Assembly (NCBI GenBank): GCA_002397355.1
Contig: DHAI01000046.1
Coordinates: 3,677 to 21,719, forward strand
DNA: 18,043 nt
Direction of reading: 5' to 3'
Source: Ruminococcaceae bacterium UBA4958
GTDB lineage: Bacteria > Bacillota > Clostridia > Oscillospirales > Acutalibacteraceae
The stretch's first letter is position 1. Each line of letters begins with the position of its first letter. The translations under genes were made by a program, and so were the position numbers. Positions 1 to 7,455 of this stretch are shown here, one piece after another. The notes under the pieces are model-generated. The model worked only from the letters and a program-made list of their open reading frames with translations. It did no database searches and was not told the origin of the DNA.

Positions 1-1260
1 GACGTCGCCTTTACGCTCACCCGCCTGTGCAGCCCCGTCATCGCCAACGTGACGCTTCAGATGTCGGCTTTCGCCGGAACGGGCGACGACGGCTTCATCG
101 CAAAGGGCGCGGATACGTTCTCCGGCGTAAAGGTCCTGGACGACAAGACGCTTACGCTCACGACGAAAGAACCCATGAGCCTCGTGACCTTTGAAAACAC
201 CTACGCGCGCTATATCATGACCGTCCCGAAGCACGTCCTGGGCAGCGTTTCCGAAGACGAGCTCGCCAAAGACCCGTGGTTCAACAAGCCGACCGTTGTC
301 GACGGGCCGTATATGGCGACGGCGGTCGACTCCGACCATTATATTTCCTATGAGGCCAACAAAAACTACTGGAAGGGCGCTCCGAAAATCGCCAAGATGA
401 ACATCAAGATCGTCTCAGCCGACCAGATCCTTCCGGGACTGAAATCGGGCGAGATCGACTTTATTCAGCCGACCATGGCCGCGACTCCGCAGGAGGACGA
501 CGCCAGCATCGAAAAGCTTGAAAACGTCAGCGTGACCTACAGCGATCCCGTGACGACGCAGTCCATGTTCCTGAACACGAAAAATATCCCCGATGCCAGA
601 GTGCGCAAGGCGATCCTTTACGCCATTGACCGCCAGATGCTTCTCAAAAATCTGTTGAAGGGCAAGGGGGAAATCGTCGACGGTTTCGTGACGTCCGTAA
701 GCCCGTATTACGACAAGTCCGTCCAGGCGACGGAATACAGCCAGGAGAAAGCGAAGGCCCTGCTCAAGGAAGCCGGATGGGACAGCGGCAAGACTCTGAC
801 GTACTATATCAACTCCGGCGATACGACTTTCGTCAACGGCAGCAACGTGATCAAGGAAGAGCTCCGGCAGGTGGGCGTCAATGTGGACATCCGCACCGTC
901 GACCTCACGACGCTGATGGATAAGGCGAGCTCCCAGAGCTTCGACCTGATGACGGTCCAGTACACTTACGCTCCGGTCGACCAGTACCCGGATATCATGT
1001 GGCTGCTCGGCGGGCCCGGAAGCTGGACCAACTTTGCCTCCGACACGGTGAACGAAGCGCTCGCCAAAACGCAGACCTCGACAAACAACGATGAGCTGAA
1101 ACGCCAGTATACGGCGATCGACAAGGTCGTTCAAGACCAGTGCCCGATGATCGACCTCTATGTCATCCGTTCCCTCGGGGCGGCGAACAAATCCTTGAAG
1201 AACGCCCACCCGAACGTTTACGGCTCGTTCACGAACATTCAGGATTGGGAATTTGAGTAA
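1..1260 (+). CDS. ABC transporter peptide-binding protein (SBP family 5), 5' partial
   Basis: The reading frame is open from base 1 to the TAA at 1258-1260, so the gene begins upstream of the window. The 420 visible residues are the C-terminal part of an extracytoplasmic solute-binding protein of the OppA/DppA type (SBP_bac_5). Family-typical stretches are 'GPYMATAVDSDHYISYEANK', the 'YWKGAPKIAKMNIKIV' segment, 'LKSGEIDFI', 'DARVRKAILYAIDRQMLL' and 'KALLKEAGWD'. In this family the protein is a lipoprotein that captures peptides outside the membrane and hands them to the permease pair. The signal peptide and lipobox are not in the window. Four importer genes follow on the same strand. Peptides are the likely ligand from family and neighbours, but nickel or other small solutes cannot be excluded from sequence alone. 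Confidence 0.93.
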   Translation, partial: DVAFTLTRLCSPVIANVTLQMSAFAGTGDDGFIAKGADTFSGVKVLDDKTLTLTTKEPMSLVTFENTYARYIMTVPKHVLGSVSEDELAKDPWFNKPTVVDGPYMATAVDSDHYISYEANKNYWKGAPKIAKMNIKIVSADQILPGLKSGEIDFIQPTMAATPQEDDASIEKLENVSVTYSDPVTTQSMFLNTKNIPDARVRKAILYAIDRQMLLKNLLKGKGEIVDGFVTSVSPYYDKSVQATEYSQEKAKALLKEAGWDSGKTLTYYINSGDTTFVNGSNVIKEELRQVGVNVDIRTVDLTTLMDKASSQSFDLMTVQYTYAPVDQYPDIMWLLGGPGSWTNFASDTVNEALAKTQTSTNNDELKRQYTAIDKVVQDQCPMIDLYVIRSLGAANKSLKNAHPNVYGSFTNIQDWEFE

Positions 1261-1290
1261 AGCGTGTTTTTCCCGCGCTTTCGAGGAAGC

Positions 1291-1318
1291 CTCGGCCGCC
1301 GCGCATCCGGCGGCCGAG
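1291..1318 (+). promoter_or_regulatory. Intercistronic stem-loop after the binding-protein gene
   Basis: A perfect 10-bp inverted repeat (CTCGGCCGCC at 1291-1300, GGCGGCCGAG at 1309-1318) extends by one more G-C pair to leave a 6-nt loop. It lies 30 nt after the binding-protein stop codon in the 124-nt gap before the OppD-like gene. No U-tract follows, so it is not a standard intrinsic terminator. Hairpins here in importer operons commonly protect the 3' end of the binding-protein mRNA and raise its expression over the downstream genes. That role is inferred. Confidence 0.6.
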
Positions 1319-1384
1319 CTCCGCGGAACCGGCGGCGAAATAGATTCCCCGCATTCGGAGCGGCGGCGCGAGAGGGCGAATCGA

Positions 1385-2386
1385 ATGGCAGATCTGTTGG
1401 AAGTCAGGAATCTTGAAGTTACATTCCACGGCGACGGGGCCGACGCGGTGCGTCTGGACAAAATCAGCTTTTCCGTCAAGAGGGGGGAGTTCCTCTGCAT
1501 CGTGGGGGAGTCCGGGTGTGGAAAGAGCGTGACCTCGCTCGCCGTGATGGGGCTTTTGCCCGCCAACGGCCAAGTGACGGACGGCGAGGTGCTCTTTGAG
1601 GGCACGGACCTTTTGAAGCTGTCGGACAAAGAGTTGGACCGCTGCCGCGGCGACGAAATCACCATGGTTTTCCAGGACGCCCTGACCTCGCTGAACCCCG
1701 TGTTCACAATCGGGAATCAGATGACGGAAAGCATCCGCGCCCACATGCCGCTCGAGAAAGGGGAGGCGCGCAGGCGGGCCGTTTCGCTGCTGGGGCGCGT
1801 CGGCCTTCCGCAGCCTGAGGCGATGATGAAAAAGTATCCGTTTGAGCTCTCCGGCGGCATGCGCCAGCGCGTCATGATCGCGATGGCGCTTTCCTGCAAC
1901 CCGAAGCTGCTGATCGCCGACGAACCGACCACGGCGCTCGATGTGACGATTCAGGCCCAGATCATGCGCCTGCTGCGGGAATTGCAGCGGGAGTTCTCCA
2001 TGGCGGTCGTCCTCATCACGCACGACATCGGCCTCGTGGCGCAGATGGCGGACCGCGTCCTCGTCATGTACGCCGGGCAGATCGTAGAGCAGGCCGAGGT
2101 GCACGACCTGTTTCACCACCCGGCCCACCCGTACACCAGGATGCTGCTCCGGACGGTGCCGAGCACGAAGGATTCGGCGGACAGGGTGCTGGAATCCATT
2201 CCCGGAACGGTTCCGGAAAATTACTATGAGATGACCGGCTGCCGGTTCGCCGACCGGTGCCCCCGGGCCGGGGAAGCGTGTTCGCGGCCGCAGCCGTTCT
2301 GCGCCGTTTCGGAAAACCACCTGGCGCGCTGCTGGCGCTGCCGAAGCCATCCGGCGCAGGGGGAGGACGGGAAAACCTATGGCTGA
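1385..2386 (+). CDS. Peptide ABC transporter ATP-binding protein, OppD/DppD-like
   Basis: This 333-residue cytoplasmic ATPase powers peptide import together with the OppF-like partner encoded next. Visible motifs are Walker A GESGCGKS (41-48), the Q-loop Q97 in 'MVFQDALTSLNP', signature LSGGM (155-159), Walker B LLIADE (175-180) and switch histidine H213 in 'LITHDIG'. The C-terminal oligopeptide/dipeptide extension starts at 'PAHPYTRMLL' and carries Cys286, Cys292, Cys299 and Cys316. This spacing resembles the cluster known to bind 4Fe-4S in some DppD proteins. The ATG at 1385 is chosen because it follows a GAGAGGG ribosome-binding sequence and begins with the family-typical 'MADLLEVRNLEVTF'. 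An in-frame ATG at 1253 would overlap the preceding gene and add non-conserved residues. The 3' end overlaps the next gene by 8 bp, indicating translational coupling. Confidence 0.95.
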   Translation: MADLLEVRNLEVTFHGDGADAVRLDKISFSVKRGEFLCIVGESGCGKSVTSLAVMGLLPANGQVTDGEVLFEGTDLLKLSDKELDRCRGDEITMVFQDALTSLNPVFTIGNQMTESIRAHMPLEKGEARRRAVSLLGRVGLPQPEAMMKKYPFELSGGMRQRVMIAMALSCNPKLLIADEPTTALDVTIQAQIMRLLRELQREFSMAVVLITHDIGLVAQMADRVLVMYAGQIVEQAEVHDLFHHPAHPYTRMLLRTVPSTKDSADRVLESIPGTVPENYYEMTGCRFADRCPRAGEACSRPQPFCAVSENHLARCWRCRSHPAQGEDGKTYG

Positions 2387-3404
2387 TCAGCAACCGATTT
2401 TATCGGTGGAGCATCTGAAGAAATATTATCCGATCAGGGGCGGAATCATCCCGCATACCCTCATGCAGGTGAAGGCTGTGGACGATGTGAGCTTTTCCAT
2501 CCGGGAGGGCGAGACGCTCGGCCTGGTCGGGGAATCCGGGTGCGGGAAGTCGACGGTCGGACGCCAGATCGTCGCGCTGGAGCGCCCGACATCCGGGCGG
2601 GTCCGCTACCGGGGCGTCGTCATTTCCAGCCTGCCGGAACGAAAGCTCGGCCCCATCCGGACCAGCCTCCAGATGATTTTTCAGGACTCCTATTCCTCCC
2701 TGAATCCCCGCAAACGAGTCTTCGACATCCTGGCGGAGCCGATGCTGTACCATAAGATGGTCGCGCGCGCCGACGCGGATGCGGAGGTCGAGCGCCTCCT
2801 GGGCCTTGTCGGGCTGCCGAAAGACAGCAAGGGGCGCTACCCCCATGAATTTTCCGGAGGCCAGCGCCAGCGCATCTGCATCGCAAGGGCGCTTTCCCTG
2901 CGGCCGCGCCTGATCGTCTGCGACGAGCCCGTCAGCTCGCTCGACGTTTCCATCCAGGCGCAGATTTTGAACCTGCTGCGCCGCCTGCAGAAAGAGCTCG
3001 GGCTGACCTACCTGTTCATCGGCCACGGGCTCGGTGCGGTGCATTATGTCAGCGACAGGATCGCCGTCATGTACCTCGGCAGGATCGTCGAGGTCGCGAA
3101 AGCCCACGAGCTTTTCGCCCATCCCGCGCACCCGTACTCGCAGGCGCTGTGCGCGGCGGTGCCGAACCCCGACCCGGACGACCGCAGGGAGCCGCTGGTC
3201 CTGAAAGGGGAGGTCGGCTGGCAGGTGGAGAAGACGGGAAAGCGGGAGCAAAGCCGCGGATGCCGGTTTTACCCGAGGTGTCGCATGGCGAAGCCCTCCT
3301 GCCTCGGAAGGGATCCTGCCCTGGAGCCGGTTTCGCCCGGCAGCGGCCATCTCGTGGCCTGCCCGTTCGCAGTCAGCCGCGAAACGCCGGGAAAGGACGG
3401 ATAG
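2379..3404 (+). CDS. Peptide ABC transporter ATP-binding protein, OppF/DppF-like
   Basis: This is a 341-residue second ATPase subunit of the importer. It shows the OppF-type N-terminus 'ILSVEHLKKYYPIRGG', Walker A GESGCGKS (51-58), Q102 in 'MIFQDSYSSLNPRKRV', signature FSGGQ (158-162), Walker B ending D182-E183, and the C-terminal 'HPAHPYSQAL' extension. Cys295, Cys301, Cys308 and Cys328 repeat the spacing of the first three cysteines seen in the OppD-like protein, so both subunits may carry a metal or Fe-S cluster. One oddity is the switch loop: it reads 'FIGHGLGAVHYVSD' where relatives usually have 'FISHDLSVV'. The histidine (H216) is kept but the following Asp is Gly. The start overlaps the end of the previous gene by 8 bp. 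A heterodimer with the preceding ATPase is expected from the family. Confidence 0.95.
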   Translation: MADQQPILSVEHLKKYYPIRGGIIPHTLMQVKAVDDVSFSIREGETLGLVGESGCGKSTVGRQIVALERPTSGRVRYRGVVISSLPERKLGPIRTSLQMIFQDSYSSLNPRKRVFDILAEPMLYHKMVARADADAEVERLLGLVGLPKDSKGRYPHEFSGGQRQRICIARALSLRPRLIVCDEPVSSLDVSIQAQILNLLRRLQKELGLTYLFIGHGLGAVHYVSDRIAVMYLGRIVEVAKAHELFAHPAHPYSQALCAAVPNPDPDDRREPLVLKGEVGWQVEKTGKREQSRGCRFYPRCRMAKPSCLGRDPALEPVSPGSGHLVACPFAVSRETPGKDG

Positions 3405-3411
3405 ACGAACG

Positions 3412-4359
3412 ATGTGGAAATATATTGCGAAGCGTATTCTCATCTCCATCCCGGTGCTGATCGGCATCACGGTCATCGACTATTTCCTGATGAGCCTTGC
3501 CGGCAGCCCCCTGAGCATGATGGCGGGCCCGCGCGCCTCCAAGGCGGCCCTTGCGGCGAAAGGCGCCCAGCTCGGACTTGACAAACCCGTGCTGGTCCAG
3601 TATTTTCTCTGGCTTTCGCAGATCCTTGCCGGAAACTTCGGCTATTCCATCAAGGGCAAGGAAGCGGTGTCTTCCCTGATCGCGTCCCACCTGGGCCCCA
3701 CGCTGCTGCTGATGGGCGTCTCGCTGCTGCTGAGCATGGTCGTCGCCGTGCCGGGCGGCATTTACAGCGCGACGCACCAGAGCAAAAAAGGCGACTACAT
3801 CCTGATGGGCCTTTCGTACCTAGGAAACAGCATCCCGAGCTTTTTCCTGGCCATGATGCTCATCTTCGTGTTCACGGTCAGGCTGAACTGGCTGCCGTCG
3901 GGCGGCATGGCCACGCTTGGCGCCGACCTCGGCGGCGGCGATGTGGCCGTGCATATGGTGATGCCGGTGATCGTCCTCACCGTTTCCATGGCCGGCACCA
4001 ATATCCGGTACATCCGGAGCGCGGTGCTGGAGATCCTGCAGCAGGACTATCTGCGCACGGCGCGCGCCAAGGGCATCGGGCGCTTTAAGGTGATCAACAA
4101 GCACGCGCTGCGCAACGCGATGATCCCGGTCATTACGGTGTTCGGGATGGAGATCCCCACGCTTTTCGGCGGTGCGATCATCGTGGAGCAGGTGTTTTCC
4201 TGGCCCGGGCTCGGGCTGCTGACGATGTCGGCGATCGTGAACCGCGACTACCCCGTCATCATGGGGGTAAGCCTCGTCGCGGCGCTGGTGGTTCTTCTGG
4301 GAAACCTGCTGACCGACGTGCTCTACGCGGTCGTCGACCCGACGATCCAATATCATTAG
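3412..4359 (+). CDS. Peptide ABC transporter permease, OppB/DppB-like
   Basis: This 315-residue integral membrane permease has the OppB/DppB start 'MWKYIAKRILISIPVLIGIT', whose first membrane helix is at about 8-30. Several further hydrophobic segments follow, at about 95-117, 130-155, 180-197, 238-258 and 283-305. The BPD_transp_1 EAA loop, which contacts the ATPases, is at about 211-236 ('DYLRTARAKGIGRFKVINKH'). 'VFSWPGLGLL' and the C-terminal 'DVLYAVVDPTI' are also hallmark sequences. It forms half of the membrane channel for imported peptides. The ATG lies 7 nt after the OppF-like stop. The ribosome-binding sequence (AAAGGACGG at 3392-3400) ends 11 nt before the start and overlaps the end of the upstream gene, which fits an operon. 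Confidence 0.96.
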   Translation: MWKYIAKRILISIPVLIGITVIDYFLMSLAGSPLSMMAGPRASKAALAAKGAQLGLDKPVLVQYFLWLSQILAGNFGYSIKGKEAVSSLIASHLGPTLLLMGVSLLLSMVVAVPGGIYSATHQSKKGDYILMGLSYLGNSIPSFFLAMMLIFVFTVRLNWLPSGGMATLGADLGGGDVAVHMVMPVIVLTVSMAGTNIRYIRSAVLEILQQDYLRTARAKGIGRFKVINKHALRNAMIPVITVFGMEIPTLFGGAIIVEQVFSWPGLGLLTMSAIVNRDYPVIMGVSLVAALVVLLGNLLTDVLYAVVDPTIQYH

Positions 4360-4380
4360 AGCGAGGGAGGAAACAAAATT

Positions 4381-5262
4381 TTGATTCAGCTGAAAAAGCG
4401 GGCGTGGAGCAGCGAAAGCTTCGGCCATATTGTCTGGCGGCGGTTCAGAGCGCACCGGTTTTCCTTTTTCTGCCTGATTTTGCTTGCCGCCCTGACGCTT
4501 TCGGCCATTCTTGCGCCCGTCATCGCCCCGCACGATCCCAACGAGATCGCCGGCATGTTCAGCGCGGCGCCGACCGCGGAATTTCCGCTCGGCACCGACC
4601 AGATCGGCCGCGACGAGCTCAGCCGGCTGCTTTACGCCGCGCGCGTCTCGCTGCTGGTCGGCTTTCTGGCGACCGTCATTTCCACGGCGATCGGCGTGGT
4701 GCTCGGGCTGCTTTCCGGTTATTTCGGCGGCTGGGTGGATATGGTGATCATGCGGTTTACCGATATGGTCATGTCGTTCCCATACATTCTGCTCGTCCTG
4801 GTGGCGGCGGCGATTTTCAGACCGGGCATGTGGAATATCATCCTGATTCTCGGCTTTGTCGACTGGCCCGGCGTCGCGCGGCTGGTGCGCGGAAGCACCC
4901 TTTCGCTGCGCGAATCGAATTTTGTGAAGAGCAGCGTTGTGGCCGGCATGTCGAAAGCGCATATCCTCTTCTCGGAAATCCTGCCGAACACCACGGCGCC
5001 CATCCTGATCTACGCCACGCTGGTGCTCGCCATGTCCATGCTGGACGAAGCGGCGCTGAGCTTCCTCGGCATGGGCGTCCAGCCGCCCATGCCGAGCCTT
5101 GGCAACATGCTGAACGGCGCCCAGTCGCTTACCATCCTGACGAGCAAGCCGTGGCTCTGGCTGCCGCCCGGGCTGATGATCGTCGTCCTTGTCATGTGCA
5201 TCAACTTCGTCGGCGACGCGCTGCGCGACGCGATGGACCCCACTTCGATCCACCGGACGTGA
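4381..5262 (+). CDS. Peptide ABC transporter permease, OppC/DppC-like
   Basis: This 293-residue permease is the partner of the OppB-like protein. The N-terminal helix is at about 27-49, and the OppC hallmark 'FPLGTDQIGRDELSRLLYAA' lies at about 68-87. Further helices follow, with an EAA-type loop at about 180-206 ('NFVKSSVVAGMSKAHILFSE', then 'ILPNT') and 'ALSFLGMGVQPPMPSLGNML' near 225-244. The start appears to be TTG at 4381: a strong GAGGGAGG (4363-4370) lies 10 nt upstream and no ATG or GTG sits at a better distance. The protein begins MIQLKKRAWS and matches the usual family length. It belongs to the importer operon and lies 45 nt upstream of the peptidase gene. Confidence 0.95.
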   Translation: MIQLKKRAWSSESFGHIVWRRFRAHRFSFFCLILLAALTLSAILAPVIAPHDPNEIAGMFSAAPTAEFPLGTDQIGRDELSRLLYAARVSLLVGFLATVISTAIGVVLGLLSGYFGGWVDMVIMRFTDMVMSFPYILLVLVAAAIFRPGMWNIILILGFVDWPGVARLVRGSTLSLRESNFVKSSVVAGMSKAHILFSEILPNTTAPILIYATLVLAMSMLDEAALSFLGMGVQPPMPSLGNMLNGAQSLTILTSKPWLWLPPGLMIVVLVMCINFVGDALRDAMDPTSIHRT

Positions 5263-5307
5263 GCGGCGGCGGGGCCGGCCGATTTTGATAGGAAGGAGAG
5301 TTGGAAC

Positions 5308-6414
5308 ATGATTCAGCCGAAACGGATAACGGACAATTTCCTCAGCCTTGCGGCCATCGACAGCCCCTCGTACGGGGAGCGGAAGATGGCGGACCGCCTG
5401 ACCGCCGCGCTGAAAGAGCTGGGCCTTTCCGTCGAGGAGGACGGGGCGGCCGAAGCCCTGCGCGGGAACGCCGGCAACCTTTTTGCGCGCCTGCCCGGCA
5501 CAGGGACTCCGCTCCTTTTTACCGGGCATATGGACACCGTGGAGCCTTCCGCCGGGAAAAAGCCGCAGCTGCACCCGGACGGCACCGTCACAAGCGACGG
5601 AACGACCGTCCTCGGAGCGGACGACCTCGCGGGCGTCACGATCCTTTTGGAGGCGCTCGCTTCCATCCGGGAGGATGGGCTTCCCCACCCGCCGCTGGAA
5701 ATCCTCTTCTCGGTTGCGGAAGAGCCTTACGACCGCGGAAGCGAGGTGTTCGACTTCGGCAAAATACGTTCCCGGGAAGCCTATGTGCTCGACCTGAACG
5801 GCAAAGTGGGGGGCGCCGCCTACGCCGCTCCCTCCATCTGCTCGTTTACCGTTACCATCGGGGGAAAATCCTCGCATGCGGGCTTTGCCCCCGAAAAGGG
5901 CGTGCATGCGATCGCGGCCGCCGCCCGGGCGATTGATAAGCTGAAGATGGGCTGTGTGGACGGCGAAACGACCTTGAACGTCGGCATGATCGCCGGCGGG
6001 ACGGCCACCAATATCGTCCCGGACCTCTGCACCGTGAAGGGCGAGCTGCGCTCCTATTCCCATGCGAAAGCGGAAGCCCTGCTGGATTCCGTCGCCGGGA
6101 CTTTTTCCCGGGCCGCGGTTTCCCTGGGAGCTTCCTGCAAGATGGAGAGCCGATTCGGGTGCCGCGCATACGAAATTTCCCGCAGCGAACCGGTCGCGCG
6201 CCGGTACGCCGACGCCTGTGAAAAAGCCGGCGTGCAGCCGGATTTTTTCAGGACGTTCGGAGGCAGCGACGCCAACCAGCTCAACCAGCACGGAATTCGC
6301 AGCCTTGTGATTTCCAGCGCGATGTATCTGCCGCATACCTGCCGGGAATACACCCGCGTCGCGGACATGGCGAAAATGGCGGAAATCGTCCGGACGATGA
6401 TGCTTCATGCGTAG
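5308..6414 (+). CDS. PepT-like M20 family zinc peptidase
   Basis: This is a 368-residue cytoplasmic metallopeptidase of the M20 family, closest by eye to the peptidase T-like group. Expected di-metal ligands are visible: H74 and D76 in 'GHMDTVEPS', D105 in 'LGADDLAG', E138-E139, D162 in 'YVLDLNGKVGG' and H343 in 'LPHTCREY'. The dimerisation-lid region is recognisable from 'GGKSSHAGFAPEKGVHAI' and 'ETTLNVGMIAGGTATNIVPD'. One oddity is the segment after the catalytic Glu, which reads EEPYDRGS where PepT-like proteins normally have EEIGLxGA. That changes the pocket next to the active site. A strong AGGAAGGAG sequence precedes the ATG. It is the last gene after the importer, so it probably cleaves the imported peptides. 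The exact substrate is unknown, and a related amino-acylated compound is possible. Confidence 0.9.
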   Translation: MIQPKRITDNFLSLAAIDSPSYGERKMADRLTAALKELGLSVEEDGAAEALRGNAGNLFARLPGTGTPLLFTGHMDTVEPSAGKKPQLHPDGTVTSDGTTVLGADDLAGVTILLEALASIREDGLPHPPLEILFSVAEEPYDRGSEVFDFGKIRSREAYVLDLNGKVGGAAYAAPSICSFTVTIGGKSSHAGFAPEKGVHAIAAAARAIDKLKMGCVDGETTLNVGMIAGGTATNIVPDLCTVKGELRSYSHAKAEALLDSVAGTFSRAAVSLGASCKMESRFGCRAYEISRSEPVARRYADACEKAGVQPDFFRTFGGSDANQLNQHGIRSLVISSAMYLPHTCREYTRVADMAKMAEIVRTMMLHA

Positions 6415-6423
6415 AAGAGCTCT

Positions 6424-6456
6424 GCCCGCTGCGGGCCGCGGGCCGGAGGACGGCCC
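6424..6456 (+). terminator. Paired GC-rich hairpins after the peptidase gene
   Basis: Two neighbouring inverted repeats occupy the 96-nt gap after the peptidase stop codon: GCCCG-CTG-CGGGC (about 6424-6436) and GGGCCG-GAGGA-CGGCCC (6440-6456). Neither is followed by a U-tract, so intrinsic termination is uncertain. They may mark the 3' boundary of the importer transcript. No convincing promoter for the next gene is visible in this gap. Confidence 0.35.
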
Positions 6457-6510
6457 ACATGCGGATGGCCGGAAGCAGTTTCATTTCCCATCCCGAAAGG
6501 AATTTACGAT

Positions 6511-7440
6511 ATGTCTCCGCAGAAGAACGAACTGAATACGAAGCGAAAGAGCGAAAGACTCGGAATTCTTCTTTCCATGCTCTCGAATGTTTTTTTCGTG
6601 ACGCTGGAACTGTGGATTTCTTATTTGTCGCATTCGCAGGCGGTGCTGATCGACGGGATTTTCGACGGATGCGAAACGCTTCTTCTGATTTTTTCCCTCT
6701 GGCTCATGAGGTATCTTTACCAGCCCATCAGCGAAAAACGGCCGATCGGCTATTCCAATCTGGAGCCGTTTTACATGATCTTGAAGGGCCTGCTTTTCTT
6801 TATCGTAGCGGTCATGATGGCGGTCTCCAGCATCCGCTCGTTGTTCACAGAAGGAAATCAGGTCAACATCAATTTCGTCTTCGATTTTGAGATGATCGCG
6901 GCCGCCTATGGAGTCGCGGCGTATTTTATCCTGCGTCGCATCAATAAAAAAGCCAGGTCGCAGATCTTGTATCTGGAAGTTAAGGAGTGGGGCTTCGATA
7001 TTTTCAGCAGTTTGGGGACCGGAGCCGCGTTCCTGCTCGCATATTGGGCACAATTTTCACCGCTTCGCTTCCTTGCGACGTACTGCGATCCGATTATCGC
7101 GCTGGTCGTGGTGGCATATACGCTGCCGGTTCCGCTCAAAGCGGTGAAGTCCGGCTTTGAGGAGCTTTTTTTCCTGAGTCCCAAAGAAGAAATTATCGAG
7201 AAGGTAAAAGCCGTCGGCGTTCAGGTGGCCGGAGACCATGGAATTCAGGAGGACCGGTTGGACTTCGACGTCGTCAAAACGGGACGCCGTCTCTGGATCA
7301 GCATTTATATCAGAATTGACGAGGATTTCATCGATGTGAGCTTGTTCCGCACCATCCACGCCGAGCTTGTATCGCGGTATGCTCCCCTGGCGGATATGGT
7401 CGACGTGGATGTGATCCCCGATATTGAGGCCGACTCATGA
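6511..7440 (+). CDS. CDF-like (cation diffusion facilitator) transporter with acidic metal motifs
   Basis: This 309-residue membrane protein resembles the cation diffusion facilitator family: about six hydrophobic segments (roughly 19-40, 55-70, 88-110, 125-142, 165-183, 194-210) and a soluble C-terminal domain (about 222-309). The helix-2 metal site is D48-GIF-D52 ('LIDGIFDGCETLLLIFSLW'). The helix-5 site reads E159-WGF-D163 ('VKEWGFDIFSSLGTG'). Zinc exporters usually show HxxxD in at least one of these positions, and Mn/Fe exporters usually DxxxD in both, so an all-acidic D/D plus E/D site points away from zinc. Export by proton antiport is the family role; the substrate is not established. 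AAAGGAA lies about 8 nt before the ATG. The base composition is visibly more AT-rich than the flanking genes. The next gene follows after 15 nt. Confidence 0.75.
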   Translation: MSPQKNELNTKRKSERLGILLSMLSNVFFVTLELWISYLSHSQAVLIDGIFDGCETLLLIFSLWLMRYLYQPISEKRPIGYSNLEPFYMILKGLLFFIVAVMMAVSSIRSLFTEGNQVNINFVFDFEMIAAAYGVAAYFILRRINKKARSQILYLEVKEWGFDIFSSLGTGAAFLLAYWAQFSPLRFLATYCDPIIALVVVAYTLPVPLKAVKSGFEELFFLSPKEEIIEKVKAVGVQVAGDHGIQEDRLDFDVVKTGRRLWISIYIRIDEDFIDVSLFRTIHAELVSRYAPLADMVDVDVIPDIEADS

Positions 7441-7455
7441 ATAAAGGTGTGCAAG

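Noticed and set aside
1253..1384. N-terminal extension of the OppD-like ATPase
   Set aside because: It would overlap the binding-protein gene and translate through the intercistronic hairpin. The ATG at 1385 has a ribosome-binding site and the usual family start.
3820..6408. Minus-strand open frame of about 860 codons opposite the permeases and peptidase
   Set aside because: It lies wholly antisense to clearly conserved genes, is rich in His/Arg/Asp/Gln as expected from reverse frames of GC-rich genes, and shows no family motif or ribosome-binding site.
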